Below are positions 1-5,359 of a DNA stretch of 5,613 nucleotides, one piece after another; position 1 is the first letter of the stretch, and every line of letters begins with the position of its first letter. Made by a program: the position numbers and the translations under genes. Origin of the DNA: Desulfobacterales bacterium (GTDB lineage Bacteria > Desulfobacterota > Desulfobacteria > Desulfobacterales > C00003060); the NCBI GenBank assembly GCA_030613145.1, contig JAUWMM010000154.1, forward strand, positions 1-5,613, written 5' to 3'. The notes under the pieces were generated by a model. The model had not been told where the DNA came from. It was given only the letters and a program-made list of their open reading frames with translations, and ran no database searches.

Positions 1-1
1 A

Positions 2-445
2 ATCACTCCCGACAGCTGGCAAGACTGGGGCGCTGCGTTTGCTCCCCCGCCGGAAAATCTGTCGATCGAGTTCCCGAATATAAATATTCTTGACAGCAAC
101 TCGTGTAGCGCGTGCCAGTCAACTCTATTTCTGTTCTTGAGGCATTACGGAAATCGCCTTTTGGACTACTTTCCTTCTGATACCGATGTACGCATTGCTA
201 TCGGAAAGGGCCACGAGGAAGTGCCGAAAGGCACTCTCTGCGTCGGTAATTGCACGGCACTGCATCGCGGCCATGGAATCTTTATTCCAGGATGCCCCCC
301 GGTCAGCAGTCAGATCCTAACCGCTGTTTCAGGCAAGCCGTCGGTCGACAGTAAGGATGGCCACGTTGTAACGTCGGACATCGCTGTGGGCGGCGCACCG
401 GAGGAAACGCCGGAGGAAACGCCGGAGGAAACAAAAGAAAAGTGA
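2..445 (+). CDS. DUF362-like iron-sulfur protein, C-terminal part (5' end outside window)
   Basis: The frame is open from the left edge and gives 147 residues up to TGA at 443-445. No start is visible; a TTG at 137 lies inside conserved-looking sequence and is not a believable start. Counting from the first visible residue, the cysteine pattern is CSAC (C35, C38), then GNC (C84), then PGCPP (C98), with another cysteine at 80. This CxxC / GNC / GCPP arrangement is what I know from the C-terminal half of DUF362-type proteins, where four cysteines are thought to bind a 4Fe-4S cluster. The molecular function of the family is largely undefined. The last 16 or so residues form a charged PEETPEETPEETKEK tail that is not part of the domain. 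The gene converges on the nucleoside transporter gene across a hairpin-rich gap. The family call is by pattern recognition of a partial protein, so it is moderate. Confidence 0.6.
   Translation: MTPDSWQDWGAAFAPPPENLSIEFPNINILDSNSCSACQSTLFLFLRHYGNRLLDYFPSDTDVRIAIGKGHEEVPKGTLCVGNCTALHRGHGIFIPGCPPVSSQILTAVSGKPSVDSKDGHVVTSDIAVGGAPEETPEETPEETKEK
398..433 (+). repeat. Three 12-bp tandem repeats encoding PEET
   Basis: Three in-frame copies of ccggaggaaacg (398-409, 410-421, 422-433) differ only at the last base of the third copy. They encode PEET-PEET-PEET at the end of the DUF362-like protein. The near identity at DNA level points to recent slippage duplication, so the copy number may vary between strains. 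Confidence 0.9.
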
Positions 446-450
446 AGCCT

Positions 451-477
451 CCCTGTGCTCCCGCACAGGGCATCCTG
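451..477. repeat. Hairpin repeat, copy A
   Basis: This 27-bp element matches copy B at 558-584 in 23 of 27 positions. Positions 451-470 form a perfect 7-bp stem (ccctgtg / cacaggg) with a 6-nt loop. Two of the four differences from copy B are partners in the same base pair (T-A here, C-G in copy B), so the stem is kept. It begins 6 nt after the stop of the DUF362-like gene. No T-run follows on the + strand. On the minus strand a loosely T-rich stretch starts about 8 nt after the stem, so a weak leftward terminator is possible. Confidence 0.8.
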
Positions 478-493
478 ACTGTGTCTCAGGATG
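471..493. other. Hairpin with perfect 8-bp stem
   Basis: catcctga (471-478) pairs with tcaggatg (486-493) around a 7-nt loop. It directly follows the stem of repeat copy A, so the two hairpins sit back to back. No T-tract follows on either strand, so it does not look like a standard intrinsic terminator. Confidence 0.7.
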
Positions 494-505
494 GCGAAAC
501 TCGCC
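493..505. other. Small hairpin, 5-bp stem
   Basis: ggcga (493-497) pairs with tcgcc (501-505) around a 3-nt loop. It shares base 493 with the preceding stem, so the two compete at that position. Alternatively, ggatggcg (489-496) can pair with cgccatcc (548-555), enclosing the 516-541 hairpin. Confidence 0.5.
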
Positions 506-515
506 AAAGCAATAA

Positions 516-541
516 CCCGCCTTCGCCGAGGCTATGGCGGG
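516..541. other. Hairpin with 6-bp GC stem
   Basis: cccgcc (516-521) pairs with ggcggg (536-541) around a 14-nt loop. It lies between the two copies of the hairpin repeat and, with its neighbours, makes the convergent gap almost continuously foldable. No T-tract follows. Confidence 0.6.
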
Positions 542-594
542 TCACCACGCCATCCATCCCCGTGCTTCCGCACGGGGCATTCTGGCGAAGGTGA
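542..594. terminator. Long compound hairpin just past the transporter stop codon
   Basis: Three nested stems line up on one axis: tcacc/ggtga (542-546 with 590-594), cgcca/tggcg (548-552 with 583-587) and ccccgtg/cacgggg (558-564 with 571-577). They are separated by a small asymmetric bulge and a 5x5 internal loop, giving 17 pairs in total. On the minus strand it begins 12 nt after the transporter stop codon at 607-609. It is therefore well placed as a 3'-end structure for that transcript, either a terminator or a barrier to 3' decay. No T-tract follows on either strand, so classical intrinsic termination is doubtful. Confidence 0.5.
558..584. repeat. Hairpin repeat, copy B
   Basis: This is the second copy of the 27-bp element at 451-477, in the same orientation and 107 bp further on. 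Its apical stem is ccccgtg / cacgggg with a 6-nt loop. The shared sequence starts exactly at the stem and continues 7 bp beyond it. Each copy is then followed by tggcgaa, directly here but only after the extra 471-493 hairpin in copy A. Placement between convergent genes suits a REP-like extragenic palindrome, although two copies in one gap cannot show that it is dispersed in the genome. Confidence 0.75.
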
Positions 595-606
595 GTGAAA
601 AAGCCT

Positions 607-1875
607 CTATCCAAATAGACCTGCCACACAGCCCGTCATCAGGCACGCCAGTGTGGCGGCGTAAAGGGCCCGGAAACCCAACTGGGCGAGATCTTTTGCC
701 CGGCTCGGCGCTATGGCCGAAAATCCCCCCACAAAGATAGCCAGAGAAGCAATGTGTGCGAACCCGCAAAGGGCATAGGAGGCAATCGTAATGCTCCTTG
801 GGTCCGTAACCATACCATCCTTGATCAACTGGTGCAGGTGCTGGTAGGAAACGACCTCGGTCACGATTGTTCTTTCCCCTAAAAGGGTAGCAATGTGTTC
901 CACGTCTTGAAACGGCACCCCCATGAGAAGCGTGATCGGATAGTAAAGGTATTTCAGGATCAGTTGAAGGGAAAGACCGATTCCGAAAAGCTTAGCCCCT
1001 ACAAAACCCAAGAACCAGTTGAACATGGAGAGCAACCCCAGGAATGCCAACAGAAGGGTGATGATCCCAACACAAAGTTTCACGCCATCGTTGGCCCCCA
1101 TAATGATCGATTCTATCCAGGTGCTGGAACGGCGATCTTTTTCTACCTGAACGCTCATGCCCAAGGTCGTTGGTCTTTCGACTTCAGGTACAACCAGCTT
1201 TGACATGATAATGGCAGCCGGTGCGCTGATGACGGATGCCGATAGCAAATGGCCGGCTATGGATGGAAATTCCCTGTGTAAGAATCCCACATACAGAGCG
1301 AGCACCGTGGAAGCTATGGTACCCATGCCTGCTGTAAGGACCGTGCAGAGTTCTGATCTGGTCATCTCCCGGATATAGGGTCTTATGGTCACGGCGGATT
1401 CTATCCCTACAAACATGTTGCTCGAAGCGCACAATGCCTCTGCCCCGCTGATTTTCATTAAGTAAGTAAATATCCCGGCAAAGACCTTGATGATGGCTGG
1501 AATGATATTCAGATGATAAAGAAGAGAAACAAGCGCTGAAAAAAATATGATCGAAGGGAGCACTTGGAAGGCAAGTATGAAACCAGGTGAGGTTTCTCCC
1601 ATGGGGCCGATTTCCCCGGGTGATATTGATAGTGGCCCAAAAACAAAATAAATGCCCTCTTTGGCAAAAGAGAGCACCCTTAATACTGCATCGTTTAACA
1701 GAGAGAAGATGACAACGCCTGCCGAGAGCTTAAAGACAATAAACGCGAACACAAATTGAAACAGGAGACCGGTGAGTATCAATCTGACATTGATGTTTTT
1801 CCTGTCCCTTGAAACCACCCACGCCAGAAACATCAGGACAAAAAGACCCACCAAGCTTATCAGTCTATCCGGCAT
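607..1875 (-). CDS. Concentrative nucleoside transporter (CNT/NupC family), divergent
   Basis: This 422-residue inner-membrane protein is hydrophobic throughout and has the layout of the CNT family: an N-terminal domain with several helices, a central gate region and a C-terminal transport domain. Family members take up nucleosides with Na+ or H+. Visible family signatures are SNMFVGIESAVTIRPYI (about residues 152-168), GERTIVTEVVSY (333-344, corresponding to the NEFVAY motif) and YALCGFAHIASLAIFVGG (about 367-384), then PSRAKDLAQLGFRAL. The glutamate of the NEFVAY motif is kept (E340). However, the motif Asn is Thr (T339), the Asn of the later GFAN motif is His (H374), and the usual GQTE-type segment is shortened to GIE. 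The substrate may therefore differ from ordinary nucleosides. Start: ATG at 1875 has AAGGTG (1883-1888) 7 nt upstream; a TTG one codon earlier is less likely. It is the last gene of the minus-strand run. Confidence 0.85.
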   Translation of the reverse strand: MPDRLISLVGLFVLMFLAWVVSRDRKNINVRLILTGLLFQFVFAFIVFKLSAGVVIFSLLNDAVLRVLSFAKEGIYFVFGPLSISPGEIGPMGETSPGFILAFQVLPSIIFFSALVSLLYHLNIIPAIIKVFAGIFTYLMKISGAEALCASSNMFVGIESAVTIRPYIREMTRSELCTVLTAGMGTIASTVLALYVGFLHREFPSIAGHLLSASVISAPAAIIMSKLVVPEVERPTTLGMSVQVEKDRRSSTWIESIIMGANDGVKLCVGIITLLLAFLGLLSMFNWFLGFVGAKLFGIGLSLQLILKYLYYPITLLMGVPFQDVEHIATLLGERTIVTEVVSYQHLHQLIKDGMVTDPRSITIASYALCGFAHIASLAIFVGGFSAIAPSRAKDLAQLGFRALYAATLACLMTGCVAGLFG

Positions 1876-1882
1876 CAATCAG

Positions 1883-1888
1883 CACCTT
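1883..1888 (-). promoter_or_regulatory. Ribosome binding site of the nucleoside transporter
   Basis: AAGGTG on the minus strand lies 7 nt before the ATG at 1875, supporting that start over the TTG directly in front of it. Confidence 0.6.
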
Positions 1889-1946
1889 TTGATTTCGGAA
1901 TGCGGAACAAAAGATTTGAGGCAAAAAATCCTTGTTAAATACCTGA

Positions 1947-1973
1947 AATCCTAAATTCGCAATTCCCCAATTC
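1947..1973. repeat. Degenerate 7-8 bp periodic repeat in intergenic gap
   Basis: Read on the minus strand, units gaattgg, gaattgc, gaattta and ggatttc follow each other at 7-8 bp spacing just after the DUF2520 stop codon. The rest of the 101-bp gap (1876-1976) is AT-rich with similar fragments such as ttccgcattccgaaatc. It looks like slipped low-complexity sequence. I see no good promoter or terminator in the gap. Confidence 0.5.
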
Positions 1974-1976
1974 ATT

Positions 1977-2873
1977 TCAACGTCCAAGCAGGGAGGCCAG
2001 TTTGTCAGCGGCTTCCCGTCCAATCGTCTTTTTTGCCCTGGCAAGGCCAACCGTGTAAAGACCCAGGCACCTGTATAGTTGAAGAAGCTCGGGGGCATCC
2101 TTTTCTATGGCCTTAAGGTGGGCTGACACGGTTGCCACATCTCCCCGGGCAATGGGTCCTGTCAGGGCGGCGGGTATCCCTTTTTCGCCGATATTACTCA
2201 GGGTGCCTCTGATCAAAGGAAGCAAAGCATTGAAAGAAGTATCCGTCGCCAATCCTGCCGCTTCATTTAATTCAAGGGCAAGATGTATCAGCGTCACCAG
2301 ATAGTTGGAGGCTGCTACTGCTGCTGCGTGGTACAGCATCTTTTTTTCTGCTGTAATTTCCAACAGGATACCGCCTATATCTTCTACCATTTGACGGACA
2401 ATTGGAAGAGCGCTACTGTCACCTTCAATGGTACAAAAAGAGCCGGGCAACAGACTGACGGCCTGATCAACCGAGGCAAAGCTTTGGAGGGGATGAAGGT
2501 TTGCAACCTCAGCCCCGCAGTCTCTTGCCGACGACAGAATGTCTGACGAAAGGGCGCCGCTGCAATGAATCACCACCACATTCTTATCAAAGCCCCTGTG
2601 TTCTGATATGCTCATGCATGTGGATTCAATTAGATCATCAGGAGTGGTGATGAATACAACGTCCGCCCCTCGGGTGACCTCCCAAGGAAAACTTGAGAAT
2701 CGCTCTGAACCTGTTACCCCGGCAGCCCTGCGGGCTGTCTCAAGATTGCTCGTGGCCACCCCGGAAATACGGTAGTCAACATCTCTGAGAAGCTTACCAA
2801 TGGCCGTGCCCACGGTCCCACAACCGACTATAGCAACCCTGGGCTTTATTTTTCCGACAAGAAGAGCTTGCAT
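1977..2873 (-). CDS. Rossmann-fold and DUF2520 domain protein
   Basis: This is a 298-residue soluble protein. The N-terminal NAD(P)-binding Rossmann domain shows VAIVGCGTVGTAIG (residues 13-26, GxGxxG at 17-22) and a strand-end DVVFITTPDD (71-80). The C-terminal helical half has the marks of DUF2520: CSGALSS (104-110), HPLQSFAS (127-134), YHAAAVAASNYLVTL (181-195) and ALTGPIARGD (237-246 region). The overall plan resembles 6-phosphogluconate dehydrogenase, pyrroline-5-carboxylate reductase and ketopantoate reductase, so an NAD(P)-dependent oxidoreductase is likely. The substrate is unknown and should not be assumed to be ketopantoate. Start: ATG at 2873, inside the end of the cation exporter gene (28-nt overlap), with GAGGGGG (2881-2887) 7 nt upstream. 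The overlap implies translational coupling to the exporter. Length is usual for the family. Confidence 0.85.
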   Translation of the reverse strand: MQALLVGKIKPRVAIVGCGTVGTAIGKLLRDVDYRISGVATSNLETARRAAGVTGSERFSSFPWEVTRGADVVFITTPDDLIESTCMSISEHRGFDKNVVVIHCSGALSSDILSSARDCGAEVANLHPLQSFASVDQAVSLLPGSFCTIEGDSSALPIVRQMVEDIGGILLEITAEKKMLYHAAAVAASNYLVTLIHLALELNEAAGLATDTSFNALLPLIRGTLSNIGEKGIPAALTGPIARGDVATVSAHLKAIEKDAPELLQLYRCLGLYTVGLARAKKTIGREAADKLASLLGR

Positions 2874-3772
2874 GTCCCCACCCCCTCGTCTTCTATTTGC
2901 AAGGTCACATGGTTAATCCCGAATCTGTCGTTTATCAGGCGTGTCAATTTCTCGAGAATTTCTTTGTTTCGTCCCATGTCCTCAACAACTACGTGAGCGC
3001 TCAACGAATCTACCTGCGAGGTTAAGCTCCATATGTGCAGGTCACATAGCCCGGTCACGCCATCAACAGAAAGCATTGCCTGTTTGATCTTGTCCAGATC
3101 AATATACGGCGGCACTCCCTGCATGAGGATGTTCACCACATCCCACAGTAGACGCCATGCGCTGTATATAATCAAAAGCCCAATCAGAATGCTGACAAGC
3201 GGGTCAAAGAGCGTCCAACCGGTGAGGCTTATTACCACAGCCGCAGTGATTGCCCCCACAGATCCGGCGGCATCACCAATAAGATGGAATAGAGCACCTC
3301 TGATGTTCAAGTTTTCCGCTCCGGCCTTATGCAAAAGATATATGCCCAACAGGTTTATGATCAACCCCAGGATAGCGATAAAAAGCATGGGCACACTTTT
3401 CACCGGGGCCAGATGCTGAAAACGGCTGTAAGCCTCCCCGAAAATCCAAAGCGCAATCAGAATAAGCAACACGCCGTTTATGAATGCGGCAACTACTTCA
3501 AAACGGTAATATCCGTATGTTTTGGTCTGGGAAGGTTTCCTCGAGGAAAGCCAAAAGGCAAACAGGCTTAGTCCCAGGGCAAACATGTCTGAGAGCATAT
3601 GCCCTGCATCCGAAAGAAGCGCCAGGCTGTTGGTCCAAAGACCCCCCAACACCTCGACCACAAAGAAAAGAGAGGTCAGGACAAGGATAACACGAAGTTT
3701 TGATCTGCCCGTTTCTCGAAGCGAGCTGTGACTGTGGTTTTGACAATGGTGTTCCACGAAGATTTCACCCAA
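2846..3772 (-). CDS. Cation diffusion facilitator (CzcD/ZitB-type zinc exporter)
   Basis: This 308-residue membrane protein of the CDF family exports divalent metal, most likely Zn2+, from the cytoplasm in exchange for protons. Six hydrophobic segments lie between about residues 27 and 217. The intramembrane metal site is visible as SDAGHMLSD in helix 2 (H58, D62; also D55) and HLIGD in helix 5 (H163, D167), the HxxxD pair typical of zinc-selective members. The N-terminus is His-rich (HHCQNHSH, residues 8-15), as in CzcD. The cytoplasmic tail carries LHIWSLTS (H246) with H260 and H288, the usual C-terminal dimer and metal-sensing fold. Start: an in-frame stop lies just upstream at 3779-3781, leaving TTG at 3772 or GTG at 3757; neither has a strong Shine-Dalgarno site, so the first five residues are uncertain. 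The 92-bp gap to purN shows no recognisable metal-responsive operator. The 3' end overlaps the DUF2520 gene. Confidence 0.92.
   Translation of the reverse strand: MGEIFVEHHCQNHSHSSLRETGRSKLRVILVLTSLFFVVEVLGGLWTNSLALLSDAGHMLSDMFALGLSLFAFWLSSRKPSQTKTYGYYRFEVVAAFINGVLLILIALWIFGEAYSRFQHLAPVKSVPMLFIAILGLIINLLGIYLLHKAGAENLNIRGALFHLIGDAAGSVGAITAAVVISLTGWTLFDPLVSILIGLLIIYSAWRLLWDVVNILMQGVPPYIDLDKIKQAMLSVDGVTGLCDLHIWSLTSQVDSLSAHVVVEDMGRNKEILEKLTRLINDRFGINHVTLQIEDEGVGTCKLFLSEK
2881..2887 (-). promoter_or_regulatory. Ribosome binding site of the DUF2520 gene, inside the exporter gene
   Basis: GAGGGGG on the minus strand, 7 nt before the ATG at 2873, lies within the last codons of the cation exporter. 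It supports the overlapping start and reinitiation by ribosomes finishing the exporter. Confidence 0.6.
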
Positions 3773-3864
3773 GACAGCTCAGATAATGCCCACCCAGCAA
3801 CTCCGGATGGACACGACGCAGTTTCCTATTCAGAAATGAGCAATTTTTCGCAAGGTCAAGGAAA

Positions 3865-4602
3865 TCAAGGTCTATCCATCCTCAAACGGCCTTCTGCAAA
3901 CAGCTGAATGCATACCGGATAAAGCTGCCATTCAAGCTTGAGGCCTTTTTCTCTGACCGTATCAATGGTGTCGTCAGGCGTGATCTCAAAAGCCTTCTGT
4001 CCTATAATACGTCCGGTGTCTTCTCCATAGTCAACAAAATGAACTGTGCAACCTCCCACCTTGCAACCATAGCGATACGTGTCACCGTAACCATCCGGGC
4101 CTGGAAAGGATGGAAGTAGAGAAGGGTGAATATTCATGATCCGGGGTTGTGACGGATCTGAGTTCACGCGGTCAATGAAATAAGGGGTAATTATTCGCAT
4201 GAAGCCTGCCAGGACCAGAAGATCAAACGGATAGGCTTCCATTTCTTTAAGCAGGGATGCCTCGGCAATGGCCCTGGAGCGAAAGTATTGTTCCACCTTA
4301 GCCCGGTCCGAAGAGAGTGGGGAGACGCGTTGCTTGGCCAATACTGTTTCCAGATCAAAGCCCTCGGGAACCGGATCTTTTAGTGGTTTCCCCCGGGTCT
4401 CTTTTATGATTGCCCGATAATCGACTGCAAAGGTGGGGATCCCAAGCTTCTGTGCCCTCTTGAGACCGTAAGCCTCTGGGTTGTCCGAACCCACAAAGAC
4501 GACCCTTGCATCTATTCGGTTCGACCTGTAGGCGTCGATGATTGCCTGTAGATTGGTCCCACCCCCTGAGATCAGGACGCCAACGCGAATTTTTTGAGCC
4601 AT
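3865..4602 (-). CDS. purN: Phosphoribosylglycinamide formyltransferase, long-form variant
   Basis: This enzyme transfers a formyl group from 10-formyltetrahydrofolate to glycinamide ribonucleotide, the third step of de novo purine synthesis in the cytoplasm. The 245-residue product begins with VGVLISGGGTNLQAIIDA, the phosphate-binding N-terminus of PurN. It continues with LAGFMRIITPYF (131-142) and MNIHPSLLPSFPG (156-168), then HFVDYGEDTG (188-197). The catalytic triad is intact: N157, H159 and D195, and the H-to-D distance of 36 equals that of E. coli PurN (N106, H108, D144). Two oddities stand out: about 50 extra residues at roughly 62-110, before the FMRI motif, and a loop at 169-179 reading PDGYGDTYRYG where E. 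coli has LHTHRQALENG. Start: ATG at 4602 gives the expected N-terminus; a TTG at 4638 would add 12 unlikely residues. No Shine-Dalgarno is visible before the ATG. It is the first gene of the minus-strand run. Confidence 0.88.
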   Translation of the reverse strand: MAQKIRVGVLISGGGTNLQAIIDAYRSNRIDARVVFVGSDNPEAYGLKRAQKLGIPTFAVDYRAIIKETRGKPLKDPVPEGFDLETVLAKQRVSPLSSDRAKVEQYFRSRAIAEASLLKEMEAYPFDLLVLAGFMRIITPYFIDRVNSDPSQPRIMNIHPSLLPSFPGPDGYGDTYRYGCKVGGCTVHFVDYGEDTGRIIGQKAFEITPDDTIDTVREKGLKLEWQLYPVCIQLFAEGRLRMDRP

Positions 4603-4611
4603 GGATATGTG

Positions 4612-4638
4612 ACTATCAGCAGGCCATGAACCTGTCAA
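4612..4638 (-). promoter_or_regulatory. Candidate promoter of purN
   Basis: On the minus strand a perfect -35 TTGACA (4638-4633) is followed after 15 nt by GATAGT (4617-4612), a 4/6 match to TATAAT. The spacer is shorter than ideal. A 7-A tract upstream of the -35 (around 4649-4655) could act as an UP element. The -10 would end 9 nt before the purN ATG, leaving almost no leader, which fits the missing Shine-Dalgarno. Confidence 0.35.
4627..4638. repeat. Direct repeat copy 1, candidate operator
   Basis: TGAACCTGTCAA here matches TGAACCTGTTAA at 4666-4677 in 11 of 12 positions. The copies are 39 bp apart, close to four helical turns. This copy covers the candidate -35 of purN. A regulator from this locus, such as the adjacent WYL protein, could bind both copies. 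Confidence 0.45.
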
Positions 4639-4658
4639 TAGGAATGACTTTTTTTGCC

Positions 4659-4687
4659 TTGACTTTGAACCTGTTAAAAACTATAGG
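4659..4687 (+). promoter_or_regulatory. Promoter of the WYL regulator (and thiolase)
   Basis: TTGACT (4659-4664, 5/6 to the -35 consensus), a 17-nt spacer and TATAGG (4682-4687, 4/6 to the -10 consensus) make a good sigma-70-type promoter. The -10 ends only 6 nt before the ATG at 4694, so transcription would start at or within a base or two of the start codon. The same bases hold AGG 6 nt before the ATG, which could instead serve as a weak Shine-Dalgarno if transcription starts further upstream. Confidence 0.6.
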
Positions 4688-4704
4688 TTTTTTATGCAAA
4701 GTCA
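4660..4704. promoter_or_regulatory. Inverted repeat spanning the WYL promoter and start codon, candidate operator
   Basis: TGACTTTG (4660-4667) and its perfect reverse complement CAAAGTCA (4697-4704) flank the -10 box and the ATG of the WYL gene. A further direct copy, TGACTTT, sits at 4645-4651, 15 bp before the first arm. The second TGAACCTGTTAA repeat (4666-4677) lies in the promoter spacer. The placement over a promoter suits autorepression, but the sites are short and unproven. Confidence 0.4.
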
Positions 4705-5359
4705 CCGACTTGCGCGTCTTCTCCAAATCATCGTTGAGGTCAGAACACAGCCCGACAGATTCCCCGATCAAGTCGCAAGAGACCTTGGAATCTCTACCAG
4801 ACAATTCTACTATGACCGGAATCAGCTTGCCCAGATGGGGTTTCGATTCTCACGTGAAAGAGGCCGCTTCACTATCCTTAGCGATCCAGTGGTCACCATT
4901 GGGAAGCTCCCCCTCAGCGAGCTCCTGGCCTTTGTCTTGGCTACTCGTCACCTATTTGCCACCAGAGATTTTTCTATCGTAAGACGTGCACTGAACGGGC
5001 TTTACAACATTGTTAACCACTTACACGAGCCCCAGAAAGAGCTTCTGAGGTCTGTCATCCAGGATGTTATTATCAGGGACGGCTTTGGTTGCAGGCCTGA
5101 CATCCTCGAAGACATAATACGTGCGGTTGACGAAAAGAAGCGTATCCTGGTGCACTTTCGGCATGGCGCTTCAGGGAGCCGAACCGCACTGGACCCGTTC
5201 GCACTCTGTTTCAGGAAGTCCAAGCTTTTTTTGGACGCATATGCGGTCGAAAGAAAGAAACGAAGACGATACAGAGTTGGAACTATAGACAAAATCGTAT
5301 TCACCCCGTTTTACAGGCCGGAATACTCAGGGGTGGAAGGGAAAGGAGAGGGTTTATGA
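4694..5359 (+). CDS. Short WYL-domain transcriptional regulator
   Basis: This 221-residue protein has an N-terminal winged helix-turn-helix of the DeoR/HTH_11 kind (about residues 4-60; [21 protein letters not shown] at 25-45 holds the recognition helix). A helical linker follows, then a WYL domain at about 136-205 ([39 protein letters not shown]). WYL domains are ligand-sensing modules of bacterial transcription factors; the ligand here is unknown. The namesake Trp-Tyr-Leu is replaced by Leu-Phe-Leu (178-180). The protein stops soon after the WYL domain, about 100 residues shorter than many family members, with no C-terminal WCX region. The ATG at 4694 is the first possible start in frame after a stop at 4610-4612. 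The stop codon overlaps the thiolase start as ATGA, so the regulator and thiolase share a transcript and coupled translation. It probably regulates this operon. Confidence 0.82.
   Translation: MQSHRLARLLQIIVEVRTQPDRFPDQVARDLGISTRQFYYDRNQLAQMGFRFSRERGRFTILSDPVVTIGKLPLSELLAFVLATRHLFATRDFSIVRRALNGLYNIVNHLHEPQKELLRSVIQDVIIRDGFGCRPDILEDIIRAVDEKKRILVHFRHGASGSRTALDPFALCFRKSKLFLDAYAVERKKRRRYRVGTIDKIVFTPFYRPEYSGVEGKGEGL
5344..5348 (+). promoter_or_regulatory. Ribosome binding site of the thiolase, inside the WYL gene
   Basis: A strong AGGAG lies 7 nt before the ATG at 5356, in a purine-rich run that also encodes the low-complexity end of the WYL protein (GVEGKGEGL). It fixes the thiolase start. Confidence 0.8.

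Noticed and set aside
137..445. Independent small gene starting at TTG 137
   Set aside because: The frame is open to the window edge and the CxxC motif upstream of 137 belongs with the GNC and GCPP motifs downstream, so this is the tail of a larger gene.
451..584. CRISPR-like pair of palindromic repeats
   Set aside because: Only two imperfect copies with an 80-nt, itself structured, interval; no third copy, no cas genes.
446..606. Classical intrinsic terminators for the convergent genes
   Set aside because: The stems are strong, but none is followed directly by a T-run on either strand; only copy A has a loosely T-rich stretch 8 nt away on the minus strand.
542..769. Short minus-strand open frame at the end of the nucleoside transporter
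   Set aside because: It is an alternative frame of the transporter's C-terminus and runs through the hairpin region; composition is not protein-like.
895..1203. 102-codon + strand open frame inside the transporter gene
   Set aside because: It is antisense to a long, clearly membrane-protein-coding gene with full-length family matches.
3033..3419. 128-codon open frame on the + strand
   Set aside because: It lies entirely antisense to the well-supported cation exporter, has no recognisable domain, and is a shadow frame.
3773..3864. Metal-responsive operator before the zinc exporter
   Set aside because: Only a short tccgga palindrome and a CCTTGA tandem are present; nothing matches a MerR/ZntR or ArsR/SmtB operator layout I know.
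4542..4982. 146-codon open frame on the + strand across the purN-WYL region
   Set aside because: It overlaps the purN 5' end antisense and the WYL gene in another frame, crosses the divergent promoter region, and shows no family features.
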